NCBI GenBank assembly: GCA_910579275.1
Contig: CAJTTO010000001.1
Coordinates: 62,001 to 126,000 of the forward strand
From: an uncultured Lachnospiraceae bacterium
GTDB taxonomy: Bacteria; Bacillota; Clostridia; Lachnospirales; Lachnospiraceae
Length of the DNA: 64,000 nucleotides
Direction of reading: 5' to 3'
Position numbers and translations under genes: made by a program. Of the stretch, positions 27,571 to 36,637 are shown one piece after another. The notes below the pieces were generated by a model. The model searched no databases, was not told the origin of the DNA, and saw nothing but the letters and a program-made list of their open reading frames with translations. Numbering within the stretch: position 1 is the first letter of the stretch; each line of letters starts with the position of its first letter.

Positions 27571-28935
27571 ATGAAAACAGAAAGCCGTCACATATCCAAT
27601 CAGATTACAGAGGGAGTTATCTGGAAACAGCTCCTTTTTTTCTTTTTTCCGATTTTGTTTGGTACTTTTTTTCAGCAGCTTTACAATACCACGGACGCAG
27701 TCATTGTAGGAAAGTTTGTCGGAAAGGAAGCGCTGGCGGCAGTGGGCGGGCCTGCGGCAACGCTGATTAATCTGCTGATTGGTTTTTTCACGGGCCTTTC
27801 CTCGGGAGCGACCGTGATTATCGCGCAGTATTACGGTGCCAGGAAAGAGGATGACGTAAAGAAAACAGTACATACCGCAATGGCGCTCTCCATCGCCGGC
27901 GGTGCAGTGATTATGGCGCTGGGGATTCTTTTTTGCGCGGCAGCACTCAGGGCGATGAATACGCCGGATGAGATTCTTTCGCTCTCGGTAGTGTATATGC
28001 GCGTTTATTTCCTAGGCGTCATTCCCTCGCTCATCTACAACATGGGTTCGGGTATACTGCGGGCGGTGGGGGATTCGAAACGCCCGCTGTATTTTTTGAT
28101 TTTGTCCTGCTTTGCCAATATCATATTGGACATTCTTTTTGTGACAGTGCTTAGAATGGGTGTGGTTGGTGTGGCTGTGGCAACTGCGCTGTCGCAGGTT
28201 ATCAGCGCGCTGATGGTTCTGGTGACACTGATGCGGACGGAGGATTCCTACAGGCTTTTTGTCCGTGAAATCCGTTTTTCGCCTGTACTTCTGCACAATA
28301 TCGTCCGCATCGGCCTTCCGGCGGGGATTCAGTCCACAATGTACTCGGTATCGAATCTCATCATTCAGTCGAGCATCAATGCTTTTGGGACAGACACAAT
28401 TGCGGCGTGGACGGCTTATGGTAAGGTGGACGGCATTTTCTGGATGATTATGGGGGCATATGGCGTGTCGATTACGACCTTTGCGGGGCAGAACTTCGGT
28501 GCGGGCAAATACGACCGCATCAAAAAAAGCGTGCGCATCTGCATGGGGATGGCGGCGCTGACGAGTGTGCTGCTGAGCGGGATTGTGCTCGCAGGCGGCC
28601 GTGTCTTTTTTGGGCTGTTTACGGATGATCCCCGTGTGGTTTCGATAGGGCTTGGGATGATGCGGGTGATTTCACCGAGTTATATAACATATATCTGCAT
28701 TGAAATTCTCGGCGGAACGACGCGCGGGTGCGGCGATGCCATTCCCCCGATGCTCATGACCTGTGTCGGCATCTGCGTGCTGCGTGTCATTTGGATTTTG
28801 GCAGTAGTGCCGCTGCGGCCAGAGGTTTCCACAGTGGCATTCAGTTATCCGCTGACCTGGTCGGTGACTTCGGCGTTTTTTATCATCTATTATCTCAAGG
28901 GCGGCTGGCTGAAACGGTGCCGGGGACTTTCCTGA
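27571..28935 (+). CDS. MATE-family multidrug/metabolite efflux transporter
   Basis: The start at 27571 has AAAGGAG 7 bases upstream, which excludes 25 non-conserved residues of an upstream in-frame ATG. The 454 residues form about 12 membrane helices with MATE landmarks: FPILFGTFFQQLYNTTDAVIVGKFVG in helix 1-2, GSGILRAVGDSKRPLY between helices 5-6, and the second-half counterpart TTRGCGDAIPPM. It is most like the DinF/NorM-like MATE group common in Clostridia and exports cations or drugs by ion antiport. No linked regulator is evident. Confidence 0.94.
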   Translation: MKTESRHISNQITEGVIWKQLLFFFFPILFGTFFQQLYNTTDAVIVGKFVGKEALAAVGGPAATLINLLIGFFTGLSSGATVIIAQYYGARKEDDVKKTVHTAMALSIAGGAVIMALGILFCAAALRAMNTPDEILSLSVVYMRVYFLGVIPSLIYNMGSGILRAVGDSKRPLYFLILSCFANIILDILFVTVLRMGVVGVAVATALSQVISALMVLVTLMRTEDSYRLFVREIRFSPVLLHNIVRIGLPAGIQSTMYSVSNLIIQSSINAFGTDTIAAWTAYGKVDGIFWMIMGAYGVSITTFAGQNFGAGKYDRIKKSVRICMGMAALTSVLLSGIVLAGGRVFFGLFTDDPRVVSIGLGMMRVISPSYITYICIEILGGTTRGCGDAIPPMLMTCVGICVLRVIWILAVVPLRPEVSTVAFSYPLTWSVTSAFFIIYYLKGGWLKRCRGLS

Positions 28936-28944
28936 GAACCTTTC

Positions 28945-28973
28945 TTGTGTAATCATGGAATGGAAGGTATAAT
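28945..28973 (+). promoter_or_regulatory. SigA-type promoter for the large surface protein
   Basis: TTGTGT (28945-28950) and TATAAT (28968-28973) are 17 bases apart, ~70 bases before the ATG at 29042, which has GGGAGGAG as ribosome site. Confidence 0.65.
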
Positions 28974-29041
28974 GATCAGGAAGGGCAGGATTTCATAAAA
29001 CACTTGATTTTAAGGAAAAACAATTAGGGAGGAGAAAGATT

Positions 29042-32000
29042 ATGAGTGCACGTATTTTGGCATATATTCAGGCAGCAGTGTTGGCCATGTCATCTGTTCA
29101 GACGACGGCAAGTACGATTCCGACGGATTATCCGGTATTGGCAATTGAGGCAGAGACCGCGTCGGAAACGGAGACAGAAACACAAGAAAAGACGGAGACG
29201 GAAAAACAGGACGTGACAGAAACAGAGACAGAAACACAAGAAAAGACAGAGACGGAAAAACAGGACGTGACAGAGACAGAAACACAAGACGAGACAGAAA
29301 CGCAGGAAAAGACGGAGACCGAGGACACGACAGGAACGGAGGATGAGACAGGGACGGAAACCGAGGACGTGACAGGGACGGAAACCGAGGAAATGACGGA
29401 GACGGAGACCGAGGACGCGACAGAAACGGAAGATGAGACGGAAACCGAGGATGTGCAGGAGATCGAGACCGCGTCGGAAAGCGGCATAGATACTGCGCAG
29501 TACTTGACAACGGTTGACGCAGTGGGAGAAAAACTGCGGGAATCGCTGACAAACAGGGAAGCGGAGATTACAGTTTATTATCAGACAACAGAGGAGCCGG
29601 GCAGTGAAATCGCTGCGGAAATTTGGGACAAGGCACTGGAACATACAGGAAAGCCGACCCAAGGAGACTATCTTCTCTTTCAGTACGAAAGCCTTGAAAT
29701 TCCGGACTACGACATAATTGTAGAACCATCCGCGTCAGCCAAAAACGGTGAGACACCTGCAGAAATGACATATTATTTGCCTATTACATATAAATTAACT
29801 TATTATACGACATACGGGCAGGAAACGGAGCTGGATCGTGAGGTAGAAAAGGTCATCGAACGTTTCGAATTTCATGAAGATACCAGCGACTACCAAAAGA
29901 TTAAGGCTATTTACGATTTTTGTGTAAATGATATTGGCGGGAATTTGGACGATTCCGATGATGCGTCAAAGCATACTGCCTATGGGGCTTTGATAAATAA
30001 AACCGCGTCATGTCAGGGATATGCAAGCCTGCTGTACCGTCTGCTTTTGGAAAGCGGCATAGATTCAAGGATTATAAGCGGGACGGCAAACGGCGAAAAT
30101 CATGTATGGAATATTGTAAAGTATGGAGATTTTTATTATTATCTGGATGTGGCAGGGGATGCCGAAAAGACGGGTTACAGCTATTTTTTGAAAGGGTCAG
30201 ACAATTTTGGCGATCATACGATGGGAATGGCTTATGCCTCTGAGGAATTTATGACGATGTACCCGATTTCAAAGACAGATGCGTTTGCTGAGGATGCGGT
30301 AAGCGGCAGTGAGACGTATGAAGAAAGCGAAGCCGGAACGGAAGTCATGGAGAATACAGGAGACGAAGAAGCTACGGAAGCCGTGGAGAATACAGAAGAT
30401 GAAGAGGTCACGGAAACCGGAGCTGATACAGCAGCCGAAAGTGACATGACAGACAGAGACGGACAGGAGCGTGACGAAAGACCGATTATTACGGAAAGCG
30501 GCGTGCTGTTTCCGGGGAAAAAGGCTGACGGCTATAGCGCAGTCTACACAGGAGAGAAAATCTGTCCGACGATGACCGTGAAATACACCTATCAGGACAG
30601 CAAAGGAAAGTCAAAAGTGCAGACCTTGCGGCTGAATGTGGATTATACCGTAACTTACAGAAATAACATAGAGGTCGGAGGAGAAACCGCGACCGTTACC
30701 GTAAGGGGTATCGGCGAGTATCGGGGAACGGTTACAAAAGCATTTAACATAACGCAAAAGAGCATCAAAAAAGTTACGCTTTCTGCGGTGGGTGATATCA
30801 AGTACGGCGAAACACCCAAGGTCACGGTCATGGACGGCTCAAAGGAGCTGGTTGAGGACAGGGATTATACGGTGCGCTGGACAGAAGGCAATCCGGACAC
30901 GACTACGGTATCAACACTGACCGTAAATGCTGTAGAAAGCAGCAGCTGCAATTATACGGGAACGGCAAGTAAGAAAGTAACCTTCAACATTTTAGGTGCG
31001 GATGCGGAAAACGCCGCTCCGACTTCCGACCTTCATGTTGAATGGAAGAATCCGAATAAGGTTTACACCTACAACGGGAAGGCGCAGAAGCCGGCTGTTG
31101 TGGTAAAGGATAAGGAAGGCAAGAAGGTATCTTCCCGCTACTACAAGGTTATTTATACCAACAATGTCAATGCGGGGACAAATACGGCGAAAGTACATGT
31201 TGTCGGCGTGACGAAAAAGGGAGCAGGTTACTACGGCATTTCCGAACCTTTGGCATTTTCCATCAATCAAAAGAGCTTTGGCAAGGTATCAGTGTCCATT
31301 AAGGGAACACTTCCGAAGTTCGGCACGATTTCCGACATTCAGAATGCCATCAACGAAGCCGTTGTGGTAAAGGACGGCAAGACGGTTCTTTCCTATGGAG
31401 AAGATTACACGATTGGCTATGGCGATATAAACTCGTTTGACAATATCAAGATTGGCACGAAATATAAGATTACAATACTGCCTGTCAGAAGAGACGGAAA
31501 TTATACATCGGATACAAAGACTCTGGGAATCAAGTTTGGCCAGCTCAACCTTGCAAGCAAGACTGCGGCGGTTTCCATGACAATCACAAACGTGGACGAG
31601 AAAAAAGTTACGTTTGTGTACAACGGCAAGACGCTTGAACAGGAAAAGGATTACAAGGTGGTGTCAATCAAGAAGGACAAAAACACGGGGATGTATACCG
31701 TGAAAGTCAAAGCAGTGGCGGGCAGCCCCTACAAGGGCAGTCTGACGTTTAAGGGGGCACAGGCGACTTCGCTGACTCTGAATAAAAATCTGATAACGGG
31801 AAGAACGGGGGAAACAGTTCAGCTGACCGCGGCAGTTACACCGACAGATATGCAGTACGACGCGATCAAATGGGAATCCTCAAACGAAAACGTGGCGACG
31901 GTTACGGACAAAGGTATGGTGTGTCTGGTGGGCAGCGGCATAGCCGTTATTACAGCAAGTGTGCGGACAGAACAGCTCACATTGACCGACCAGTGTCAGG

Positions 32001-32896
32001 TGACGGTAAAGGGAGCGCTGGAAAATTACGTTTCGGTAACTGATTTCGGGGCGGCGCCCGATGACGGCGAGGATGATCAGGCTGCATTTTCGCGGGCTTT
32101 TGACGCGCTGGGAAAAGGGGACTATGCGGGATGTGATACGGTATACGTTCCTGCGGGAACATATCATATTGACCCTGAATACGGCATTGTCATGCCTGCC
32201 AACACAAAACTCTATATGCATGAGGATGCGGTTTTGCAGGCTTTGTTATCCAGAACCAAGCAAAGTCAGGTTATCGGTATCTATCAATCGGATATAGAAG
32301 TCAGCGGCGGAACCATCATCGGAGATCTGCGGGAGGCAGGAAAGTCCGGAGAAAGCGGAATGGGTATTCGGATACAGTACGCCCAAAATGTTTATATCCA
32401 TGATGTAAATATAAAGGAATGCCGCGGCGACGGCATATATATCGGCGGGAACGGAAGTGGTTCCACCAATATCAGCATAATAGATTGTACGATTGCCGAC
32501 TGCAGCAGAAACTGTCTTGGCATCGTGAGCGCACATAATATCTACGTAGACGGCTGTACAATTACAGGCGCAGGAAGGCTGCATGGAACTGCTCCGAGAG
32601 CCTGTATACTGATTGAGAAAAACACTTCGGATGATGTCTGTACGGATATCGTGATAAAGAACTCAACCATAGACAATAAGGCTGTCTGTGATTCGCAGTC
32701 CGAAGCATATGCGTTTGGTTCAGCGTGGGTAAACTGGCCGAACTCCCCCATAATACAAGGGGATCGTCTGACGGTAGAAAATTGTAATTTTAAGGGAAAA
32801 GTTGCAAATTATTCCGTGAAAAATGCAAAATTTATTAACTGTACGTTTGACAGAACACCAATTTTTAAACAAAACACGATTGTCCAAAACAAATAA
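29042..32896 (+). CDS. Secreted multidomain protein: transglutaminase-like, Ig-like and beta-helix domains
   Basis: The 1284 residues start with an apparent signal peptide (~residues 1-28) and a Thr/Glu repeat spacer to ~residue 145. A transglutaminase-like domain follows with Cys324 (KTASCQGYA), His354 (ENHVWNIV) and Asp369 (YYLDVAGD). A second acidic spacer leads to several beta-rich repeats of YTVTYRNN..G.ATVTV type (~residues 480-900). A Big_2 domain (~905-990; WESSNENVATVTDKG) and a C-terminal pectate-lyase-3-like right-handed beta-helix (YVSVTDFGAAPDDGEDDQAAF to the end) complete it. No LPXTG or SLH anchor is seen. It probably acts on cell-wall or host glycan/protein material; the substrate is unknown. 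Confidence 0.85.
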   Translation: MSARILAYIQAAVLAMSSVQTTASTIPTDYPVLAIEAETASETETETQEKTETEKQDVTETETETQEKTETEKQDVTETETQDETETQEKTETEDTTGTEDETGTETEDVTGTETEEMTETETEDATETEDETETEDVQEIETASESGIDTAQYLTTVDAVGEKLRESLTNREAEITVYYQTTEEPGSEIAAEIWDKALEHTGKPTQGDYLLFQYESLEIPDYDIIVEPSASAKNGETPAEMTYYLPITYKLTYYTTYGQETELDREVEKVIERFEFHEDTSDYQKIKAIYDFCVNDIGGNLDDSDDASKHTAYGALINKTASCQGYASLLYRLLLESGIDSRIISGTANGENHVWNIVKYGDFYYYLDVAGDAEKTGYSYFLKGSDNFGDHTMGMAYASEEFMTMYPISKTDAFAEDAVSGSETYEESEAGTEVMENTGDEEATEAVENTEDEEVTETGADTAAESDMTDRDGQERDERPIITESGVLFPGKKADGYSAVYTGEKICPTMTVKYTYQDSKGKSKVQTLRLNVDYTVTYRNNIEVGGETATVTVRGIGEYRGTVTKAFNITQKSIKKVTLSAVGDIKYGETPKVTVMDGSKELVEDRDYTVRWTEGNPDTTTVSTLTVNAVESSSCNYTGTASKKVTFNILGADAENAAPTSDLHVEWKNPNKVYTYNGKAQKPAVVVKDKEGKKVSSRYYKVIYTNNVNAGTNTAKVHVVGVTKKGAGYYGISEPLAFSINQKSFGKVSVSIKGTLPKFGTISDIQNAINEAVVVKDGKTVLSYGEDYTIGYGDINSFDNIKIGTKYKITILPVRRDGNYTSDTKTLGIKFGQLNLASKTAAVSMTITNVDEKKVTFVYNGKTLEQEKDYKVVSIKKDKNTGMYTVKVKAVAGSPYKGSLTFKGAQATSLTLNKNLITGRTGETVQLTAAVTPTDMQYDAIKWESSNENVATVTDKGMVCLVGSGIAVITASVRTEQLTLTDQCQVTVKGALENYVSVTDFGAAPDDGEDDQAAFSRAFDALGKGDYAGCDTVYVPAGTYHIDPEYGIVMPANTKLYMHEDAVLQALLSRTKQSQVIGIYQSDIEVSGGTIIGDLREAGKSGESGMGIRIQYAQNVYIHDVNIKECRGDGIYIGGNGSGSTNISIIDCTIADCSRNCLGIVSAHNIYVDGCTITGAGRLHGTAPRACILIEKNTSDDVCTDIVIKNSTIDNKAVCDSQSEAYAFGSAWVNWPNSPIIQGDRLTVENCNFKGKVANYSVKNAKFINCTFDRTPIFKQNTIVQNK
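29171..29278 (+). repeat. 54-bp in-frame tandem repeat in the surface protein
   Basis: Two nearly identical 54-base copies start at 29171 and 29225, encoding Thr/Glu/Lys repeats such as ETETQEKTETEKQDVTET. More degenerate copies continue to about 29460. Confidence 0.75.
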
Positions 32897-32910
32897 GCGG
32901 TAACAGAAAT

Positions 32911-32956
32911 ATGGCAGGCTAAAAGGGGATGTAAAAGTCCCCTTTTAGCCTGCCAT
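32911..32956. terminator. Bidirectional hairpin between convergent genes
   Basis: Bases 32911-32929 are the exact reverse complement of 32938-32956, a 19-bp stem with an 8-base loop. The stem includes the last codons and stop of the BlaR1-type gene on the opposite strand. Four T residues follow the GC core on each strand. Confidence 0.8.
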
Positions 32957-35368
32957 ATAAAGTCCGTCGAACACGTCCAGCACGTTCTTTTGAAGTTCGA
33001 CGACCTCAAAGTTATCCAAGTGTACCCAGCCCTGCTGTCCGTCTTTTGTTTCCAGAAGTATCCAGCTCCAGTCGGCTGAGGTCTGTAGAAAGCGCACGCT
33101 TTGCGGGGCTATGGTAAAGGTGTCGTCAGCTCCGACAGTAGTGTGCAGGGGCAGCGCATCATATAATTGCACCCAGTTTCTGCTCGTGAAATCGTATACG
33201 TCCTGAGGAATTTCTTCCAGCAATCCATTTTGACCAATCTGCCAGCGCACGATAATCCAGTCGGTCTGCACGATTTCTTTCCGGATTGCACTCGTGATAA
33301 TGCCGTCGGAGGAAATTTCGCACAGGCGGATATCCGTTTCAAAACCGCCGATTTCTGTGATATTTCCGTTTTGATACTGATAAAAATGTGTGTATGGGTC
33401 GGCGCTTGGGCCGTCCTCGTAGAGTGCCAGCAGGATATTCTGTCCGTCAAGGCTGAGTCCCCAGAGGATATTTGCCACATTGTCGCCAAATCCTTCCAGC
33501 TCTGCGCTGCCGATTTGCAGGTGGTAATACGCCAGAGGATCATCATTTCGATAGTACTGCACAGCATCGGGAGAAACGGATGGCGAAAGTGTTATTTTTT
33601 CCGCTGTGCCATCACCGTCCAGATCCAGATAGGCGATATTCTGTCCGCGAATCCTGTTGGAAAGATTGACCAGCGTGCCGGCATTTTGCAGGATAGACTG
33701 TGTGATGCCAAGTCCAAACTGCTGTTGTTCGGATTCCGTCAATTGTGTGATGCTTTTACGGTTGAACGCCACGTCTTTGTCCGTGTACAGCATCATGGTG
33801 TCAATGGCATCAGGATAGCTATAGTCAATTGTTATCAGTCCTTCATGGATATAAAAATTCGAAATAAGGGCATTTTCCCGTACCATCGGCAGGTCGCCTG
33901 TATGAAGGGATTTTAGGTCAATCCAGCGGATTGTGTTGTCTGCCCAGTCGAGAGCGCCTTCTGTATACGTGCTGTCTGTCTTAAAATAAAGCGTTTCCTC
34001 AAATACAGCCATATGTAAATTTGTTCCTGCAAACGCTGCATAAATCTGCTCGGCGGCAGAATCGTTTTCTGCTTTGCGGAAAATACCGTTGTCGCCCGCC
34101 TGATAAGTAATTCCGTTGTATTCGAGCTCTTCATAAATTTCCTTGTTTTCAAGAACGGCGGCTTTGCCTGTGACAGCCGTGTTTTCCGGTTTGGCTGTTG
34201 TATCAGGATTAGTGGCTGCCGGATCTGTCAGCAGGCGGTCTGCACTGCCTGTCGACGGCACAATGTCGTCCGCGTGCGGATCCGAGTCGGCTGACGCTGT
34301 CGGATTGTTTTTTGGTGTGTCCGCGGAAGAGACTGCCGGCGTGGTGAGAAAGATGACGCAGCCGGCAGCCGCGAGCAGCACAATCAGCACTGAAACGGTG
34401 GCAAGTGGTTTTTTGTAGGCGAGGATCCGCTTGATTCTGCCCTTGATATTGTTCTCACCAAATGAAACCGGTGTTGGGAAATTCCACCTTTGCCGCCAGT
34501 TTTTTGATGCCGCCAGTGCCAGCAGGGATTCACTGTAGTCTGCTTTTTTGTCCTCTCCAAGACGTGCGAGCACTCTTTCGTCACAAGCTTTTTCTAGTTC
34601 TCCCTGAAAGATTTTATACATAAACCAGAGAAAAGGATTGAACCAGTGTATGCTCATAACGATAAAAGACACCACTTTCCAGATGGGGTCGAGATAGCGG
34701 ATATGCATTTTTTCGTGAAGAAGAATGTGTGCTTTTTGCTGGTCAGTCAGTTCCGGAATCAGATAAATCCGTGGTCTGATAATGCCTGTCACGCAGGGAG
34801 AGGCAACGGCGTCCGTCTCATAGACTCCTTTGCACAGGCGTATGGAGAACCGCAGTCGGTATTTTAGGCGCAGATAGGAGCATATTGCCCAGAACCACAG
34901 CACTGTCATTCCTGCAAGCCATACATGTGAGCCGGCTGTCAGGAATAGTTCATAAGAAGTTTTTGCCGGTGCTATGCCGCCGTTTGCACGCTCGTAAAAG
35001 TATGCTGTTCGACTGCCGTTCGCATTGGCAGCGACAGGGCTTCCGACGGAGACAGCCTGCTCGTATTCGAGGCTTCCTTCAAGGGCGGTCTTATAGTTTC
35101 CACTGTATGAGCTGCCCGTGCTGAGTGCATTTTCAAGCCGGTTTGGAATGTCTGCGGCATTGCCAAGGCAAAGCAGGCTCACATTGGAGGAGACAGAAAG
35201 CGGTATGACCAGGCGCAGTGCCACAAGTCCCCAGAGTACCATGGAAATCCAACGCGGTGCCCGTATGTAGTCAATGAGCACACAGACAAGCACCACGCCG
35301 CACCCGATGGAACCATAAAAGCTTAAGTGCAGCACTTCTGAAAAGAGATTTTCTAACATCATGGTCAT
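32945..35368 (-). CDS. BlaR1/MecR1-type M56 metalloprotease sensor with SH3-like C-terminus
   Basis: In 807 residues it has membrane helices near 12-35, 40-60, 145-165 and ~325-347, with a zinc protease motif HEKMH at 218-222 facing the cytoplasm. In beta-lactam sensors the C-terminus is a penicillin-binding domain; here it is a ~450-residue extracellular region with no SxxK/KTG hallmark, ending in a bacterial SH3-like fold (GQQGWVHLDNFEVVE). So the signal is probably not a beta-lactam. Translation is likely coupled to the repressor gene (ATGA overlap). Starts at 35368 or at the better spaced 35362 are possible. By family, sensing triggers cleavage or inactivation of the BlaI-like repressor. 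Confidence 0.88.
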   Translation of the reverse strand: MTMMLENLFSEVLHLSFYGSIGCGVVLVCVLIDYIRAPRWISMVLWGLVALRLVIPLSVSSNVSLLCLGNAADIPNRLENALSTGSSYSGNYKTALEGSLEYEQAVSVGSPVAANANGSRTAYFYERANGGIAPAKTSYELFLTAGSHVWLAGMTVLWFWAICSYLRLKYRLRFSIRLCKGVYETDAVASPCVTGIIRPRIYLIPELTDQQKAHILLHEKMHIRYLDPIWKVVSFIVMSIHWFNPFLWFMYKIFQGELEKACDERVLARLGEDKKADYSESLLALAASKNWRQRWNFPTPVSFGENNIKGRIKRILAYKKPLATVSVLIVLLAAAGCVIFLTTPAVSSADTPKNNPTASADSDPHADDIVPSTGSADRLLTDPAATNPDTTAKPENTAVTGKAAVLENKEIYEELEYNGITYQAGDNGIFRKAENDSAAEQIYAAFAGTNLHMAVFEETLYFKTDSTYTEGALDWADNTIRWIDLKSLHTGDLPMVRENALISNFYIHEGLITIDYSYPDAIDTMMLYTDKDVAFNRKSITQLTESEQQQFGLGITQSILQNAGTLVNLSNRIRGQNIAYLDLDGDGTAEKITLSPSVSPDAVQYYRNDDPLAYYHLQIGSAELEGFGDNVANILWGLSLDGQNILLALYEDGPSADPYTHFYQYQNGNITEIGGFETDIRLCEISSDGIITSAIRKEIVQTDWIIVRWQIGQNGLLEEIPQDVYDFTSRNWVQLYDALPLHTTVGADDTFTIAPQSVRFLQTSADWSWILLETKDGQQGWVHLDNFEVVELQKNVLDVFDGLYMAG

Positions 35369-35739
35369 TCCCCCTCTTTCTTTTTGCGGCTTTTGTCGAT
35401 TAAATGCTGTATTTCGTCTGCCTCTTTGTCACTCAATGTTTTTCCTTTCGTGAACGCGGCGATAAAGGCGGGCAGAGAGCCGCCGAATGTGTCTGCGACA
35501 AACTGCTCGCTCTGCCGTCTGTGAAAATCTTCCTTGGATATCAGTACGACTACTGTGCCGTTGTCATTCTCAAAAATGCCGCGTTGGCAGAGGCGTTTTA
35601 ACATGGTGTATGTTGTCGTGCGTTTCCAGCCGAATGCCTCCTGACACGCTTTCACCAAATCTCCAGTGCTGATGGGGGCTGATGCCCATATCATATCCGC
35701 AAAACGTCCTTCCATCACGCCTAGTTTGTTCTCATCCAT
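35365..35739 (-). CDS. BlaI/MecI/CopY-family transcriptional repressor
   Basis: A 124-residue winged-helix repressor with family motifs EGRFADMIWASAPISTGDLVKACQEAFGWKRTTTYTMLKRLCQRGIF and a C-terminal dimer region. GGAGGT lies upstream of the ATG. It should repress its own operon by binding the two palindromes at 35775-35816 and be inactivated through the BlaR1-like protease encoded next. Confidence 0.95.
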   Translation of the reverse strand: MDENKLGVMEGRFADMIWASAPISTGDLVKACQEAFGWKRTTTYTMLKRLCQRGIFENDNGTVVVLISKEDFHRRQSEQFVADTFGGSLPAFIAAFTKGKTLSDKEADEIQHLIDKSRKKKEGE

Positions 35740-35774
35740 TTGTTGTACCTCCTTTTTAGCGCGTGTTTTTATTG

Positions 35775-35827
35775 TGTCTAATGTTGTTAGACAATTATAG
35801 TCTAATGCTGTTAGACACGATTGTCAA
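35775..35827 (-). promoter_or_regulatory. BlaI-type tandem operator and promoter
   Basis: Two nearly identical palindromes, TCTAATGTTGTTAGA (35777-35791) and TCTAATGCTGTTAGA (35801-35815), repeat at 24-base spacing. On the minus strand TTGACA (35827 to 35822) lies outside them. A TATAAT lies between them but 22 bases away; TAGACT at the ideal 17-base spacing overlaps the distal operator. Repressor binding would cover the -10 region. Confidence 0.8.
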
Positions 35828-35888
35828 GCGTTTTTATACTTTGTCTGCCCACTGACATAAATAGTTTAGAAATTGTTAATAATAATTA

Positions 35889-35930
35889 TTAGCACTATCT
35901 ATTGACGAGTGCTAATAAGTGTGTTATAAC
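35889..35930 (+). promoter_or_regulatory. CIRCE element and SigA promoter of hsp20
   Basis: TTAGCACTA (35889-35897), nine bases, then GAGTGCTAA (35907-35915) match the HrcA operator consensus with one mismatch. The promoter TTGACG (35902-35907), 17-base spacer, TATAAC (35925-35930) overlaps it, so HrcA would block RNA polymerase directly. Confidence 0.9.
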
Positions 35931-36003
35931 ACATATATAACAAATAAAACAACAGCTTGTCAAAGCTGCTAAGCAATCATTTATATTTTAGGAGGAATGT
36001 GTT

Positions 36004-36462
36004 ATGTTATTACCAAGTGCAAATGTTATGAACAGTATTTTTGGAGAAAGCTTGTTTGATGATTTCTTTGAGGATTTTGCCCGTCCGATGAGAACGGCTT
36101 CCCGTTACAACACCGCCGCAGGCATTATGCGAACAGACATCAAGGAAAGTGAAGCCGGCTACGAGCTGGATGTCGACCTGCCGGGCTGCAAGAAGGAGAA
36201 CGTGCGGGCGGAACTCAAGAACGGGTATCTTACCATCAATGCGGAGACGAGCCAGAATAACGACCAGAAAGATGAGAACGGCAAGTACATCCGCCGCGAG
36301 CGGTATTATGGAACCTGCAGCAGAAGTTTTTATGTGGGCGAGGAGGTTCAGCAGGAGGATATCAAGGCAAGATTTGAGGATGGCATCCTGAAAGTGACTG
36401 TTCCAAAGAAGGAGACAAAGCCTGTCATTGAGGAGAGCAGATATATTCCGATTGAGGGATAA
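36004..36462 (+). CDS. Hsp20 / alpha-crystallin small heat-shock protein
   Basis: This 152-residue cytoplasmic holdase has an alpha-crystallin domain from ~residue 40 (TDIKESEAGYELDVDLPGCKKENVRAELKNGYLTINAE) to FEDGILKVTVPKKE, and a short tail in which RYIPIEG resembles the C-terminal I-x-I docking motif. AGGAGG lies upstream of the ATG. Control by HrcA is supported by the CIRCE site. A terminator follows, so it is a single-gene unit. Confidence 0.96.
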   Translation: MLLPSANVMNSIFGESLFDDFFEDFARPMRTASRYNTAAGIMRTDIKESEAGYELDVDLPGCKKENVRAELKNGYLTINAETSQNNDQKDENGKYIRRERYYGTCSRSFYVGEEVQQEDIKARFEDGILKVTVPKKETKPVIEESRYIPIEG

Positions 36463-36474
36463 ATAGTGGATTTA

Positions 36475-36507
36475 TACAAACGGTGTAGCATTGGCTATGC
36501 CGTTTTT
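36475..36507 (+). terminator. Rho-independent terminator after hsp20
   Basis: ACGGTGTAGC pairs with GCTATGCCGT (with two G-U pairs) around loop ATTG, followed by five T residues at 36503-36507. Confidence 0.75.
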
Positions 36508-36637
36508 GTATATGTATATGTTACCTTAGCCGACGGGCGGGACGACTGCTTGCAGTGCGGTATGTTATCCTTTATAATAAGGCTATGGGATAAAAAACGC
36601 AAAAGGAGCCGCCCAAGGCGGGAGAATGGAGAGGGAA

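Noticed and set aside
29090..29662. Long minus-strand frames over the Thr/Glu repeat
   Set aside because: They are antisense products of the GA-rich repeat, giving low-complexity Ser/Val or Cys/Leu strings.
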